This document shows, in pieces, positions 11,504-21,682 of a stretch of 40,017 bases of DNA. Positions within the stretch are counted from its first letter, which is position 1. Each line of letters starts with the position of its first letter. The stretch lies in NCBI GenBank assembly GCA_004357475.1, contig SMWE01000068.1, positions 1-40,017 on the forward strand, given 5' to 3'. Source of the stretch: Gammaproteobacteria bacterium (GTDB lineage Bacteria > Pseudomonadota > Gammaproteobacteria > Steroidobacterales > Woeseiaceae). A model generated the notes under the pieces. That model made no database searches. It was not told where the DNA came from and worked only from the letters and a program-made list of their open reading frames with translations. The position numbers and the translations under genes are program-made.

Positions 11504-12384
11504 GACGATTGCGGGGTAATTCGGCCGATTGCCTGACCCATCCTGACGTGGCCACCTGGACCTGGTTCGAACGAAAACTCGCAGGAGTCCGGCGGCAGCA
11601 AGATGATGACGGTCGAGCCCATGTTGAACCAGCCGAGCAAATCGCCCTTGTTCACCTCGGTTGGGTAACCCTGCTGCAGGATGTCGATATCCTGCACCAC
11701 ACCTTTGTGGCGTGGCCGGATCTGGCCGGTCCAGGGTGTACTGATACTGCCGACATGCAGCGCGCCGACCAATATCACAATCATCGGACCGGCATCGCTG
11801 TTGAAGTGGCATATCAGTCGTTCGTTGCGCGTGAACAGGTTCGGCAATAGTGAGACCGTGGATGCATTGACGCTGTACAACGCACCAGGTACGTAACGCG
11901 CCGCGACGAGAGTTCCACTCAGGGGACAATGAACACGGTGATAGTTGTGCGGAGCAAGGTAAAGGGTCGCAAACGAACCGTTACTGAACCGGTCGGCGTC
12001 TGCAATATCGGTCATCAGCAAATCGGACAGCGAATAGTGACTCCCCTTCGCCTGCAGCAACATGTCCGATTCAATGTTGCCGCAAGCGCTCACGGTTCCG
12101 TCGACAGGCGAAACGATTGAATTGGCCCCGCTATCGATCGGTCGTGCGCCGTCGACCAGTTGCCGGGTAAAGAAATCATTCAAGGATGGATAACCATCGG
12201 GCACGGGCAGGGCGGCCTCCTCTACGTCGATTCTGTAAATACTGACAAAGCGGCGAATCAGGAAATCCTTGATCGACTTCGTGCGAATTCCGGCGATATG
12301 AAATATCAGTGCCGTCAGCAGATGTTTAGGCAAGACATATTGCAGCAGTACGAACGGCCAGGCCGGCAGTTTGCGCATGGGCAT
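11500..12384 (-). CDS. psd: Phosphatidylserine decarboxylase proenzyme
   Basis: YPSLNDFFTRQLVDGARPID, IVSPVDGTVSACG, LYLAPHNYHRVHCPLSG, GWFNMGSTVIIL (autocleavage motif MGST). Confidence 0.94.
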   Translation of the reverse strand: MPMRKLPAWPFVLLQYVLPKHLLTALIFHIAGIRTKSIKDFLIRRFVSIYRIDVEEAALPVPDGYPSLNDFFTRQLVDGARPIDSGANSIVSPVDGTVSACGNIESDMLLQAKGSHYSLSDLLMTDIADADRFSNGSFATLYLAPHNYHRVHCPLSGTLVAARYVPGALYSVNASTVSLLPNLFTRNERLICHFNSDAGPMIVILVGALHVGSISTPWTGQIRPRHKGVVQDIDILQQGYPTEVNKGDLLGWFNMGSTVIILLPPDSCEFSFEPGPGGHVRMGQAIGRITPQSS

Positions 12385-12386
12385 AA

Positions 12387-13001
12387 CTACTCCATGATCA
12401 AAGGAATATCTGCGACAAAGTGATCGATATTGTGTGGCGCGCTGAAAAGTGCATGAAATTCGGCACGCTTGTTGATCATGATTACAACTGCGGAATGATT
12501 AACACTGTAGTTGCCGTTTTCATCCACAGGTTTTTCGAAAAAAATACCGAGCGCCGACGCCAGTTTGCGCAGCTCCGTCAATGAACCGGTCACGCCCGTC
12601 AGGCCGTCGCCGAATTGTCCAATATATTCAGCCAGCACCTCCGGCGTATCCCGCTCCGGGTCGACACTTATTAATACGATGTCTGGAAAAGTACTGTCGC
12701 CCCCGGCCAAAACACGGCTGCGCGCGATCGCCAGTTGCGTGAGCGTCGCCGGGCATATGTCCGGGCAGTGAGTGAAACCGAAGAAGACCAGGCTCCAGTG
12801 GTCATCGAGTGATTCGTTGTCGAATACCGCCCCGTTCTGATCGAGCAGGCTGAATCGCGGCAGCACGGCCGCTTGTGGCAGGATCGTCGCGTGCAGCGGT
12901 TGGCCACGCGGCCCCTGGAAGGCCAGGACCATAAACAGGGTGCCACCTGCGAATGCCGCGATCACGAGACCGGTCGCAAGGATGTTTCGTAGTGAAGCCA
13001 T
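12387..13001 (-). CDS. SCO1/SenC-family copper chaperone
   Basis: N-terminal TM helix, FFGFTHCPDICPATLTQL (CxxxC), VSVDPERDTPEVLAEY, YSVNHSAVVIMIN (conserved His). Confidence 0.92.
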   Translation of the reverse strand: MASLRNILATGLVIAAFAGGTLFMVLAFQGPRGQPLHATILPQAAVLPRFSLLDQNGAVFDNESLDDHWSLVFFGFTHCPDICPATLTQLAIARSRVLAGGDSTFPDIVLISVDPERDTPEVLAEYIGQFGDGLTGVTGSLTELRKLASALGIFFEKPVDENGNYSVNHSAVVIMINKRAEFHALFSAPHNIDHFVADIPLIME

Positions 13002-13060
13002 AGCGACAGTATTCTAACTTAACGGCAACTTTGGACACGCATGATAGATTGGCATTTCAC

Positions 13061-13975
13061 ATGACGGTAGAAGATTTCATCCGGCGCACGGCGCATGCGT
13101 TCGAGCAGGCGGGGCTGGTCTATGGGCAGGGCACCGATAACGCAATTGACGAGGCGGCCTACCTGGTGTTTGGAGCGCTCCGCCTGGATCACGGGCAGGC
13201 TGCCCGGCATTACGCAAGGGTGCTCAGCGGGGCAGAGCAGGCGCGCCTGGGCCAGCTGGTCGAGCGGCGCATACAAGAGCGAGTGCCGGTTGCGTACCTG
13301 CTGCAACAAGCCTGGTTCGCTGGCCTGGAATTCTATGTGGATGAGCGCGTGCTGGTGCCGCGCTCGCCACTGGCCGAGCTGATTGGCGACCGGTTCTCGC
13401 CCTGGATTCAGGCCGACAAGGTGCACAGAGCGCTGGATCTCGGTACCGGCAGCGGCTGTATTGCGATCGCCCTGGCGTTGGCGATTCCGGATGCACAGGT
13501 CGATGCGATTGATTGTGACGAGGATGCGCTTGCCGTCGCTGCGATCAATGTGGACCGCTTCGGGTTGCAATCCCGGGTGCGGTTGCTGCAGTCGGATTTC
13601 TTTGCCGGTCTGCGCCCTGGCAACGCGGCCTATGACATCATCATCAGCAATCCGCCCTATGTTAAGCGCGAGGAATTGGACGCGCTTGCCCCGGAATTCA
13701 GCCACGAACCGCCGCTCGCGCTTGCGGCGGGCGTTGATGGTCTGGATTCGGTGATAGCGATCCTGCATGATGCATCCCGCTTCCTCGCCGAGGACGGAAT
13801 CCTGATCGTCGAGGTTGGCAGCAGTCAGCCGGCCCTTGAACGGCGCTTCCCGGCGTCTGGATTCATCTGGCTGGAGTTTGCAATGGGTGGCCAGGGTGTA
13901 TTTCTGCTGAGCAAGGACGAACTGGATCGTCATCAGCAACAATTTGCCGCAGCGACCGCTGAACCGGGTTATTAG
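13061..13975 (+). CDS. prmB: 50S ribosomal protein L3 glutamine methyltransferase
   Basis: [76 protein letters not shown] at 13061. Confidence 0.9.
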   Translation: MTVEDFIRRTAHAFEQAGLVYGQGTDNAIDEAAYLVFGALRLDHGQAARHYARVLSGAEQARLGQLVERRIQERVPVAYLLQQAWFAGLEFYVDERVLVPRSPLAELIGDRFSPWIQADKVHRALDLGTGSGCIAIALALAIPDAQVDAIDCDEDALAVAAINVDRFGLQSRVRLLQSDFFAGLRPGNAAYDIIISNPPYVKREELDALAPEFSHEPPLALAAGVDGLDSVIAILHDASRFLAEDGILIVEVGSSQPALERRFPASGFIWLEFAMGGQGVFLLSKDELDRHQQQFAAATAEPGY

Positions 13976-13979
13976 CAGG

Positions 13980-15083
13980 ATGTCAGGCAACAGCTTCGGG
14001 CGACTATTTACAGTGACGACTTTCGGTGAAAGCCATGGTCCGGCAATGGGCTGTGTCGTCGACGGTTGTCCACCCGGATTGGAACTGAGCGAGGCCGATA
14101 TCCAGGTGGACCTCGAACGCCGCCGGCCCGGGAAGTCACGGTACACGACACAGCGCCAGGAAGCTGACCAGGTCAGGATTCTCTCCGGTGTGTTTGAAGG
14201 AAAGACCACCGGCACGCCGATCGGGTTGTTAATCGAGAACACAGATCAGCGTTCGCGTGATTACAGTGACATCAAGGACAAGTTTCGCCCGGGTCACGCC
14301 GACTACACGTATCAGCAAAAGTATGGCATGCGTGATTATCGGGGCGGCGGCCGGTCGTCAGCCCGGGAAACGACGATGCGTGTTGCCTCCGGAGCAATCG
14401 CCAGGAAATATCTCAGGGAGAGGCTTGGCATCGAGATAAAAGGTTATCTTTCACAACTGGGTCCTATCCAGCTCGAAGCCCAGGACCTTGAATTCGTCGA
14501 CCAGAACCCGTTTTTCTGTGCGGATAAGGACAAAATCCCCGAGCTCGAGAAATTCATGGATGATCTGCGGCGCGACGGCGACTCTATCGGTGCAAAGATC
14601 AGCGTGCTGGCCAGCAACGTGCCGCCTGGTCTCGGCGAACCCGTGTTCGACAAGCTCGAGGCCGACCTGGCGCACGGCTTGATGAGCATCAACGCGGTCA
14701 AGGGTGTGGAACTGGGCGCTGGCTTTGCGGCAGTCAGTCAGAAAGGCAGTGAACACCGCGATCAGATGTCGCCCGAGGGGTTCGACAAGAACGATGCCGG
14801 GGGCACGCTGGGCGGCATTTCTTCCGGCCAGGACATCCTTGCCAGCATCGCGCTGAAGCCCACCTCAAGTATCGCGAAGCCGGGTGCGACCATAGACAAG
14901 GCAGGCAGGAAGTCAGAGATAGCCACCCACGGGCGCCATGATCCCTGCGTTGGCCTGCGTGCGACGCCGATCGCCGAGGCGATGGTTGCGCTGGTATTGA
15001 TGGATCATTACCTGCGCCATCGCGGGCAAAATGCCGATGTCGATTCGGTGACGCCGGTCATTTCCGGTAAGATCCAAAGCTGA
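13980..15083 (+). CDS. aroC: Chorismate synthase
   Basis: [37 protein letters not shown]...[24 protein letters not shown] at 13980. Confidence 0.96.
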   Translation: MSGNSFGRLFTVTTFGESHGPAMGCVVDGCPPGLELSEADIQVDLERRRPGKSRYTTQRQEADQVRILSGVFEGKTTGTPIGLLIENTDQRSRDYSDIKDKFRPGHADYTYQQKYGMRDYRGGGRSSARETTMRVASGAIARKYLRERLGIEIKGYLSQLGPIQLEAQDLEFVDQNPFFCADKDKIPELEKFMDDLRRDGDSIGAKISVLASNVPPGLGEPVFDKLEADLAHGLMSINAVKGVELGAGFAAVSQKGSEHRDQMSPEGFDKNDAGGTLGGISSGQDILASIALKPTSSIAKPGATIDKAGRKSEIATHGRHDPCVGLRATPIAEAMVALVLMDHYLRHRGQNADVDSVTPVISGKIQS

Positions 15084-15089
15084 ACGAAG

Positions 15090-16112
15090 ATGTCAGGTGC
15101 AATCGATATTGCTGTTATCGGCGCGACCGGCGTAGTCGGTGAGGCTATGCTCGAGATACTCGCGGAGCGAAAATTTCCGGTTGGCAAGGTGCATGCGCTC
15201 GCCAGTGAACGATCTGTCGGCAAGACGGTGATGTTTGGCAACAAATCCCTGACGGTATCCGATCTTGCGGAATTCGATTTTTCGCAATGCAAAATCGGAT
15301 TGTTTTCTGCCGGCGCCTCTGTTTCTGATGTTTATGCACCCAAAGCGTCGGCCGCCGGTTGTGTCGTCATCGATAACACTTCGCGATTTCGGTATGACGA
15401 TGAGGTTCCACTCGTGGTGCCGGAAGTCAACCCGGAAAAAATTGCGGAATACGCGCAATCGGGAATCATCGCAAACCCGAACTGCGCTACCATTCAATTG
15501 GTTGTTGCGTTGAAGCCGATTTACGACGCGGTTGGCATAAAGCGCATCAATGTTGCGACTTATCAATCGGTATCGGGCGCCGGAAGAAGTGCGGTGAAGG
15601 AACTGGCCAGGCAAACATCGGACCTCCTGAATGGCAGGCCGCTCGACATTGCAGGTGATGCAAAGCAAATTGCGTTCAACGCAGTGCCGCATATCGATGA
15701 ATTTCTGGATAATCGTTACACCCGCGAAGAAATGAAGCTGGTCTGGGAAACGAGAAAGATTCTTGACGACGACAGCATCGCCATCAACCCGACGGCGGTC
15801 CGGATTCCGGTCTTTTACGGGCACTCGGAAGCGGTACATATCGAGACCGAAACGAAGATTTCTGCCGGGGATGTTTGTGAATTGCTGCGAAACGCGGCCG
15901 GTGTTGAACTGATGGACGGGACAGAGGCCGGCCAATATCCGACCGCGGTCACAGAAAGTTCCGGAAACGACCCGGTATATGTGGGTCGGGTGCGCGAAGA
16001 TATCAGTCACGCGCGTGGAATTAACCTGTGGATCGTGTCTGATAACATTCGTAAGGGCGCTGCTCTAAATAGCGTCCAAATAGCTGAAATATTGGCCAAA
16101 AACCATTTATAA
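15090..16112 (+). CDS. asd: Aspartate-semialdehyde dehydrogenase
   Basis: IAVIGATGVVGEAMLEILAERKFPV, DNTSRFRYDDEVPLVVPEVNPE, IIANPNCATIQLVVALKPI (catalytic Cys). Confidence 0.95.
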   Translation: MSGAIDIAVIGATGVVGEAMLEILAERKFPVGKVHALASERSVGKTVMFGNKSLTVSDLAEFDFSQCKIGLFSAGASVSDVYAPKASAAGCVVIDNTSRFRYDDEVPLVVPEVNPEKIAEYAQSGIIANPNCATIQLVVALKPIYDAVGIKRINVATYQSVSGAGRSAVKELARQTSDLLNGRPLDIAGDAKQIAFNAVPHIDEFLDNRYTREEMKLVWETRKILDDDSIAINPTAVRIPVFYGHSEAVHIETETKISAGDVCELLRNAAGVELMDGTEAGQYPTAVTESSGNDPVYVGRVREDISHARGINLWIVSDNIRKGAALNSVQIAEILAKNHL

Positions 16113-16120
16113 GCTATAGT
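16092..16120 (+). promoter_or_regulatory. Candidate sigma70 promoter for fimV (TTGGCC-N17-TATAGT)
   Basis: -35 TTGGCC at 16092-16097 and -10 TATAGT at 16115-16120, 17-nt spacing, overlapping the 3' end of asd. Confidence 0.45.
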
Positions 16121-16211
16121 TGCCGGTCAAACCTTAGGACCATCTTTGAATCAGGGTTCAAGCTCCGGAGCAGTCCGATCTGACCGGTATTGGGAGCTGG
16201 GGAAAATTACT

Positions 16212-19200
16212 ATGCCGCGTAGACTTAATCGCCTGTGGCTGCTGCTGCCATTGCTGCTTGCGAGTCAGTCATGGGCCCTGGGGCTCGGAAATATACAGAT
16301 GAGTTCGGCGCTTAACGAGCCCCTGCGGGCTGAAATTGAATTGCTTGCAGCAACCCCCGAAGATCTCGATAACCTTACCATTCAGCTCGCGTCCCCCGAA
16401 ACATTTGCCCGATATGATCTTGACCGGCCGGTGTATTTATCGCGTGTGCGAATGCGGATCGTCAAATCAGGCGGCGCTACCGGAAACTTCGTCAGAATCA
16501 CCTCGCTGGATCCGATTACGGAGCCATTTATTACTTTTCTCGTGGAAGCAGTCTGGCCACGCGGCCGTTTGTTGCGTGAATATACTTTGCTGCTCGATCC
16601 GCCGACATTTGCACCGCTACCGGTAACGCAATCGACGCAGGCGGTAACCGCGCCGGCACGCGCGGCGCAGACCGATAGCGGTCAGATTCAGCGGCCTGCG
16701 CCGCAGCCACCGGCTTCGCCGCCTGCACCGCAAGCTGCCGCGCAAGCACCCTCGCAATCCGCCCAGGCAGCGCAGCCCGCGCCTTCCACTCCGGCAGATG
16801 AGCCCTCAGCGACCCTGGGCCAGCCGGATTTCGATACCCGCGCCGGCGGTGATCTCCTTATCCAGCGTGGCGACACCTTGTGGGGCATTGCGTCACGTGT
16901 GCGGCCTGATTCCCGATTGACAATGAATCAGACGATATTGGCGATTTACGAGGCGAACCCGCAGGCTTTTGCCGGCAACATCAATGTCATGTCCGCAGGC
17001 GCGATCTTAAGGATTCCAAGTGCGGATGAAGTGTTCCGTATCAGTCGTGGCGATGCGCTGGCTGAGGTTCGGCGGCAGAACGCGGCCTGGGGTGGTGGCA
17101 CAGTGGAGGTTGGCATGCAATCTCAGCCGGCCCTGACGCTGGTCCCGCCCGATGACGATACAGGCCTGCTCGATGATGGTCCCGGTCAGGTGGCGCGCGA
17201 CGAGGCGGTTGACGATCTGATCAGTGCGGATGAAGCGAGAATCGATGAACTCGAGGGAGTACTGGCCGATCACCAGGATTCGCTGATCGAGATAAGCGAC
17301 AACGAGCTGGCGGCACTTCGTGCCGAGCTGGCGGAGCTCCGTGGCGAGGAACCGCCGGAACCATTACCGGTCGACGATATTGTTGACGATTCCGGTATCG
17401 ATGATGCGGATGAGGTGCTGGCCGCTGATGAACAGCTCGATGCCGAGCCGACCGCCATCGATGACGAGCTGCTGGCCGGTGACCAGCCGGTCGATGATGA
17501 GATTGCCGATGACACCACGCCGGAAGTTGTGGATGCGGCGCCGGCCCCACAGGTTGTGGTCACACGACCAGGCGATAAAAGCCTGATCGACACGATAAAG
17601 GATTACGGCGACATCATACTGGGATACGCCGACAGCATCTGGGGCATTATCGGTGGCGCACTGCTCCTGGCGATGGCCCTGCTGGTCTGGTTTGCGCGCC
17701 GCGCCGGACGCGGCGATGACGAAGACTCCACCGGTGTGTGGGAATCGCTGGAGCAGGATGACGTGGACATGGCATCGACGGAACGTCTGCAGGCGCTGGC
17801 AAGCAACGAGGGCGAAGGCGCAATCGTTGTTGTCGAGCAGGAAACAGTACCGGTAGCCGACGAAGATTCGACGCTGGATACCTTCGCGGCGACTGTGGTC
17901 GAGGTCGAGCCCGCGGCCCCTGAGCCCGAAAAAGACCTGATGATGGACATGGACACCGCCGAGGTGCCCATCGGCGCGGATATGGACACCGCCGAGGTGC
18001 CCATCAGCGATGCCGTGGCGCCGGAAGCTGAACAGGATTTGATGTCGGATACTGCCGCGTTCCCCGCCACCGAGGCGGAGCCTGCGGCACCGGAAGTGGA
18101 AGTGGTAACCGATGCGACCATGGTCCCGGAACCGGTCGAGGCGACCAGCCCCAACCAGGCGCTCGAAGATACCTTCCACAGCGACACCGGGCTCAATCTC
18201 GACCAGGCGGATCCGCTCGCTGAAGCCGACTTCCACATGGCGTATGGTCTTTATGACCAGGCCGCTGATCTTATCAACGGCGCGCTTGAAGTTGAATCCG
18301 AGCGCGAGGATTTGCTGGCGAAGCTTTGCGAAATTTATTTCGTCTGGGGTAACAGGGAAGCGTTCGTCGATGCTGCAGGCAGATTGCGTGCGGTGGTCAG
18401 CGTTGACGAAAATCCGGACTGGGACAAGATTGTCATCATGGGTCAGCAGATCGCGTCCGATCACGAGCTGTTCTCGGGTGTCAGCGCTGCCGCCGCAACG
18501 AAAGCAATCGATCTCTCGTTCGAAGGTGCAGATGAGGTCGCTGAGCTCGACCTGGATTTCGAGGCGGCCGGTGACGCCGAGACGCCGGCAATCGATCTCT
18601 CCTTCGAAGGTGCAGATGAGGTCGCTGAGCTCGACATGAATTTCGAGCTCAGCGAAGCCGACGCTGCGGTCAACGATGTCATTGATCTTGGCGCCGGGAG
18701 TGGTGAGGACACGGCCGAATCACCCACGATCGATGCATCGCTGCAAGACGAGACTTCGGAAATGCCGGCGACTTCGGGATCATCCGATACGCCAACGATC
18801 GAACAGCAGTTTGCAGGACTCGATGCCAGCGGGGAAATTCCGGCAGTGTCTGATGATGCTGATGCGACAGAAATCGCGAGTCTGGTCGATCTCGACCAAC
18901 CGGACGACGTCAAACCCGCCGATGCGACCGCAGAAATAGAACTCCACGATCTCAACCTGAATCTGGACGGTCTTGAAGATACTCAAATCGCGGGCGATGA
19001 TGAGCTGGATTATCAAGTCCCGAACCTCGAGGATACGGCGGAAAGCAAGACCGATGAGAGTCTTGCCGCGACCGGCGAGATGCCGGTATTGGAAGATATC
19101 ACCGACACCAACCTCGCGATTCCGGGCGAAGACACTGACGCTGGCATCGATGCGAGTCTGCTGGATGTGACGGGGCAGACTCAGGTTCTGAGTGAGGATA

Positions 19201-19784
19201 AGCCTGTCGATAGCGCGAATGATGCCGCTGCATCATTGGCAGACGATGACATGACCATGCGCGCATCGCTGGATGCCGATGAATCAACCGTGCTCACGGA
19301 TGCCGGTGCTGTCGATTTTCAGCAAACCGAAGCGCTGCCGAAAGAGTCGTTCAGCAGCGATATGGCGGTGGACGAGACCGGCGAGGTGCCGAGTCTCGCC
19401 GGCAGCACCGACATCGATCTCGACCTTGATGATCTGACGGGGGTACTCGAAGTCAGTGAAGTTGGCGATACCATCGACCAGGGCCGCGATGCCCCGACGG
19501 TCGAACAGGCAGTGCTCACGCAAGGCGATGTCGATCTGGATGCTGGTGATGCCGGCGCCGCTGACGAGGACAGTCCGACCCGGGAGGCCCTCGCGACCGG
19601 GGATTCAGGCCTGCAGGAGGCCCCCACGATGACCGAGGTGGGTACCAAGCTGGATCTTGCACGCGCCTATATCGACATGGGTGATCCCGGCGGTGCCCGC
19701 AGCATTCTAGAAGAGGTGCTGGACGAGGGCGACGAAGCCCAGCGTCAGCAGGCGCAACAATTAATGGATTCAATTCCGTCCTGA
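16212..19784 (+). CDS. fimV: FimV, LysM/TPR polar and type IV pilus-associated protein
   Basis: MPRRLNRLWLLLPLLLASQSWALGLGNIQMSSALNEPLRAEIELL, LysM (IQRGDTLWGIASRVRPDSRLTMNQTILAIYEANPQAF), TM helix, acidic repeats, C-terminal TKLDLARAYIDMGDPGGARSILEEVLDEG. Located between asd and truA, as in Pseudomonas. Confidence 0.93.
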   Translation: MPRRLNRLWLLLPLLLASQSWALGLGNIQMSSALNEPLRAEIELLAATPEDLDNLTIQLASPETFARYDLDRPVYLSRVRMRIVKSGGATGNFVRITSLDPITEPFITFLVEAVWPRGRLLREYTLLLDPPTFAPLPVTQSTQAVTAPARAAQTDSGQIQRPAPQPPASPPAPQAAAQAPSQSAQAAQPAPSTPADEPSATLGQPDFDTRAGGDLLIQRGDTLWGIASRVRPDSRLTMNQTILAIYEANPQAFAGNINVMSAGAILRIPSADEVFRISRGDALAEVRRQNAAWGGGTVEVGMQSQPALTLVPPDDDTGLLDDGPGQVARDEAVDDLISADEARIDELEGVLADHQDSLIEISDNELAALRAELAELRGEEPPEPLPVDDIVDDSGIDDADEVLAADEQLDAEPTAIDDELLAGDQPVDDEIADDTTPEVVDAAPAPQVVVTRPGDKSLIDTIKDYGDIILGYADSIWGIIGGALLLAMALLVWFARRAGRGDDEDSTGVWESLEQDDVDMASTERLQALASNEGEGAIVVVEQETVPVADEDSTLDTFAATVVEVEPAAPEPEKDLMMDMDTAEVPIGADMDTAEVPISDAVAPEAEQDLMSDTAAFPATEAEPAAPEVEVVTDATMVPEPVEATSPNQALEDTFHSDTGLNLDQADPLAEADFHMAYGLYDQAADLINGALEVESEREDLLAKLCEIYFVWGNREAFVDAAGRLRAVVSVDENPDWDKIVIMGQQIASDHELFSGVSAAAATKAIDLSFEGADEVAELDLDFEAAGDAETPAIDLSFEGADEVAELDMNFELSEADAAVNDVIDLGAGSGEDTAESPTIDASLQDETSEMPATSGSSDTPTIEQQFAGLDASGEIPAVSDDADATEIASLVDLDQPDDVKPADATAEIELHDLNLNLDGLEDTQIAGDDELDYQVPNLEDTAESKTDESLAATGEMPVLEDITDTNLAIPGEDTDAGIDASLLDVTGQTQVLSEDKPVDSANDAAASLADDDMTMRASLDADESTVLTDAGAVDFQQTEALPKESFSSDMAVDETGEVPSLAGSTDIDLDLDDLTGVLEVSEVGDTIDQGRDAPTVEQAVLTQGDVDLDAGDAGAADEDSPTREALATGDSGLQEAPTMTEVGTKLDLARAYIDMGDPGGARSILEEVLDEGDEAQRQQAQQLMDSIPS
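18504..18647 (+). repeat. 60-bp direct repeat within fimV (84-nt period)
   Basis: 18504-18563 and 18588-18647 differ at 3 positions; they encode AIDLSFEGADEVAELD(L/M)(D/N)FE twice. Confidence 0.9.
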
Positions 19785-19800
19785 TCGAGGTCGTTTTTTT

Positions 19801-19833
19801 TGACGAGCTTGCGTCGCTTCGCCCGCAATGACG
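19801..19833. repeat. Short palindromic repeat, reverse complement CGTCATTGCGGGCGAAGCGACGCAAGCTCGTCA
   Basis: Intergenic between fimV and truA. Resembles the widespread bacterial CGTCATTGCGAG...GCGAAGCGACG repeat type; only one copy was seen here. Confidence 0.5.
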
Positions 19834-19850
19834 TTGGCCCTGTTTAAACT

Positions 19851-20669
19851 ATGCGCATAGCGCTCGGCATTGAATATGACGGCACAGCCTATAACGGCTG
19901 GCAGCGTCAGAAGACCGGTATCGGTGTACAGTCCCTCGTCGACAACGCGATCACCAGGGTTGCGGATGAACCGGTAGAGACCGTCTGCGCCGGGCGCACC
20001 GACACCGGCGTGCATGCATCGGCCCAGGTAGTGCACTTTGACAGCAGTGCGCAGCGCCCCCGGAGGGGCTGGATGCTGGGCGTCAACGCCTATCTGCCTG
20101 ACGACATCAGTGCCAGCTGGGCCGCTTTTGTCGACGATGAATTTAATGCGCGTTTTTCCGCAACGTCCAGGACCTATCGCTACCTGATCCTGAACCGGCG
20201 CGTGCGCTCGGCGCTCCAGCGTAATCGTGCCTGGTGGATTTACGAGCCGCTTGACGTGCAGGCAATGCAACAGGCAACAGAAACGCTGCTTGGTAAACAC
20301 GATTTTTCGGCTTTCAGGGCAGCCGGCTGCCAGGCATCGACGCCAATTCGGGAAATAAGCAACTTCCAGGTAAAGCGCAGCGGTGACTGGTTGTCGCTCA
20401 CGGTGACTGCAAACGCGTTCCTGAAACACATGGTGAGAACCATCGCGGGGTTGCTGGTGACGATCGGTAAAGGCGACGAGGAACCGGCTTGGGCGAAGTC
20501 TGTACTGGAGGGCCGGGACCGAACGCGCGGTGGTGTCACAGCACCGCCGCACGGTCTGACCCTGATCGGTGTCGCCTATCCCGGGCAATTCAAGATTCCA
20601 ACGGGCGATTCCAGGGTCGAAAAATACGGCGAAATATCCTGGGAGCCCGCCCCAATCGTCCCGTGCTGA
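19851..20669 (+). CDS. truA: tRNA pseudouridine(38-40) synthase
   Basis: MRIALGIEYDGTAYNGWQRQ, VCAGRTDTGVHASAQVVHFDS (catalytic Asp), FSAFRAAGCQ. Confidence 0.96.
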   Translation: MRIALGIEYDGTAYNGWQRQKTGIGVQSLVDNAITRVADEPVETVCAGRTDTGVHASAQVVHFDSSAQRPRRGWMLGVNAYLPDDISASWAAFVDDEFNARFSATSRTYRYLILNRRVRSALQRNRAWWIYEPLDVQAMQQATETLLGKHDFSAFRAAGCQASTPIREISNFQVKRSGDWLSLTVTANAFLKHMVRTIAGLLVTIGKGDEEPAWAKSVLEGRDRTRGGVTAPPHGLTLIGVAYPGQFKIPTGDSRVEKYGEISWEPAPIVPC

Positions 20670-20809
20670 CGAAACTGGATCTATTGATTGCTGCCGCATT
20701 GATCTTCAGCGATTAGAATCGGAAATACGCCAAGGCCCTGCGGGCGATGGTCATGGACCAGCAGGGGGAATGTCCCCGGGTTCCCCGGATTCGTTTATGA
20801 TGCGAGCCT

Positions 20810-21682
20810 ATGAGCTGGTTTGAGAAATTGATGCCATCGCGCATCAGCACCGAGCAACGGACGCGCTCTGTGCCGGAAGGTGTGTGGATCAAGTGTCAAA
20901 AGTGCGATGCGCAGTTGTATCGGACAGAACTGGAACGCAATCTGAATGTGTGTCCCAAATGCGATTACCACATGCGCATCGGTGCAAGAACCCGCTTGGA
21001 CTTTTTCCTCGATCCTGACTCGCAGGAAGAAATCGCGGCGGGTCTCGAGCCGCTGGATCCATTGCGTTTTCGTGATAGCAAGAAGTATCGCGACCGGATT
21101 TCGCAGGCGCAGAAAAAAACCGGCGAGAAGGACGCCATGGTTACCGTCAAAGGCCGATTGTTCGGCCGGCCGATTGTTGCTTGTGCATTCGAGTTCGGTT
21201 TTATGGGTGGTTCGATGGGCTCAGTGGTCGGCGAGCGATTTTGCCGTGGCGCCAGGTATTGCGCTGAAAACCGGGTGCCGCTGATCGCGTTTTCGGCGAG
21301 TGGCGGTGCAAGAATGCAGGAGGCATTGTTTTCACTATTACAAATGGCCAAGACTTCGGCGGCGCTGGCGGTATTGGGTGAGCTGAAAATTCCATTTATA
21401 TCGGTACTGACGGACCCGACAACAGGCGGTGTGTCGGCCAGCCTGGCAATGCTGGGCGATGTGAATATTGCCGAACCCAAAGCGCTGATTGGATTTGCCG
21501 GACCGCGGGTTATCGAGCAGACGGTCGGCCAGAAACTTCCGGAAGGGTTTCAGCGCAGCGAGTTTCTGCTTGATCATGGCGCGATCGACATGATCGTCGA
21601 TCGGCGCAAGCTTCGTGAGGAAGTGGCTGACCTGCTCGCAAAATTTGAACACCGTCAGAATCCGGCGGCTCAGACCGGCTGA
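20810..21682 (+). CDS. accD: Acetyl-CoA carboxylase carboxyltransferase subunit beta
   Basis: Zinc finger [12 protein letters not shown]...[39 protein letters not shown]. Confidence 0.96.
   Translation: MSWFEKLMPSRISTEQRTRSVPEGVWIKCQKCDAQLYRTELERNLNVCPKCDYHMRIGARTRLDFFLDPDSQEEIAAGLEPLDPLRFRDSKKYRDRISQAQKKTGEKDAMVTVKGRLFGRPIVACAFEFGFMGGSMGSVVGERFCRGARYCAENRVPLIAFSASGGARMQEALFSLLQMAKTSAALAVLGELKIPFISVLTDPTTGGVSASLAMLGDVNIAEPKALIGFAGPRVIEQTVGQKLPEGFQRSEFLLDHGAIDMIVDRRKLREEVADLLAKFEHRQNPAAQTG

Noticed and set aside
13019-14242. 407-aa minus-strand ORF
   Set aside because: Antisense to prmB and aroC; composition is typical of shadow ORFs in GC-rich coding sequence.
15093-16010. 305-aa minus-strand ORF
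   Set aside because: Antisense shadow of asd.
17364-18464. 366-aa minus-strand ORF
   Set aside because: Antisense within fimV; low-complexity shadow of the acidic codons.
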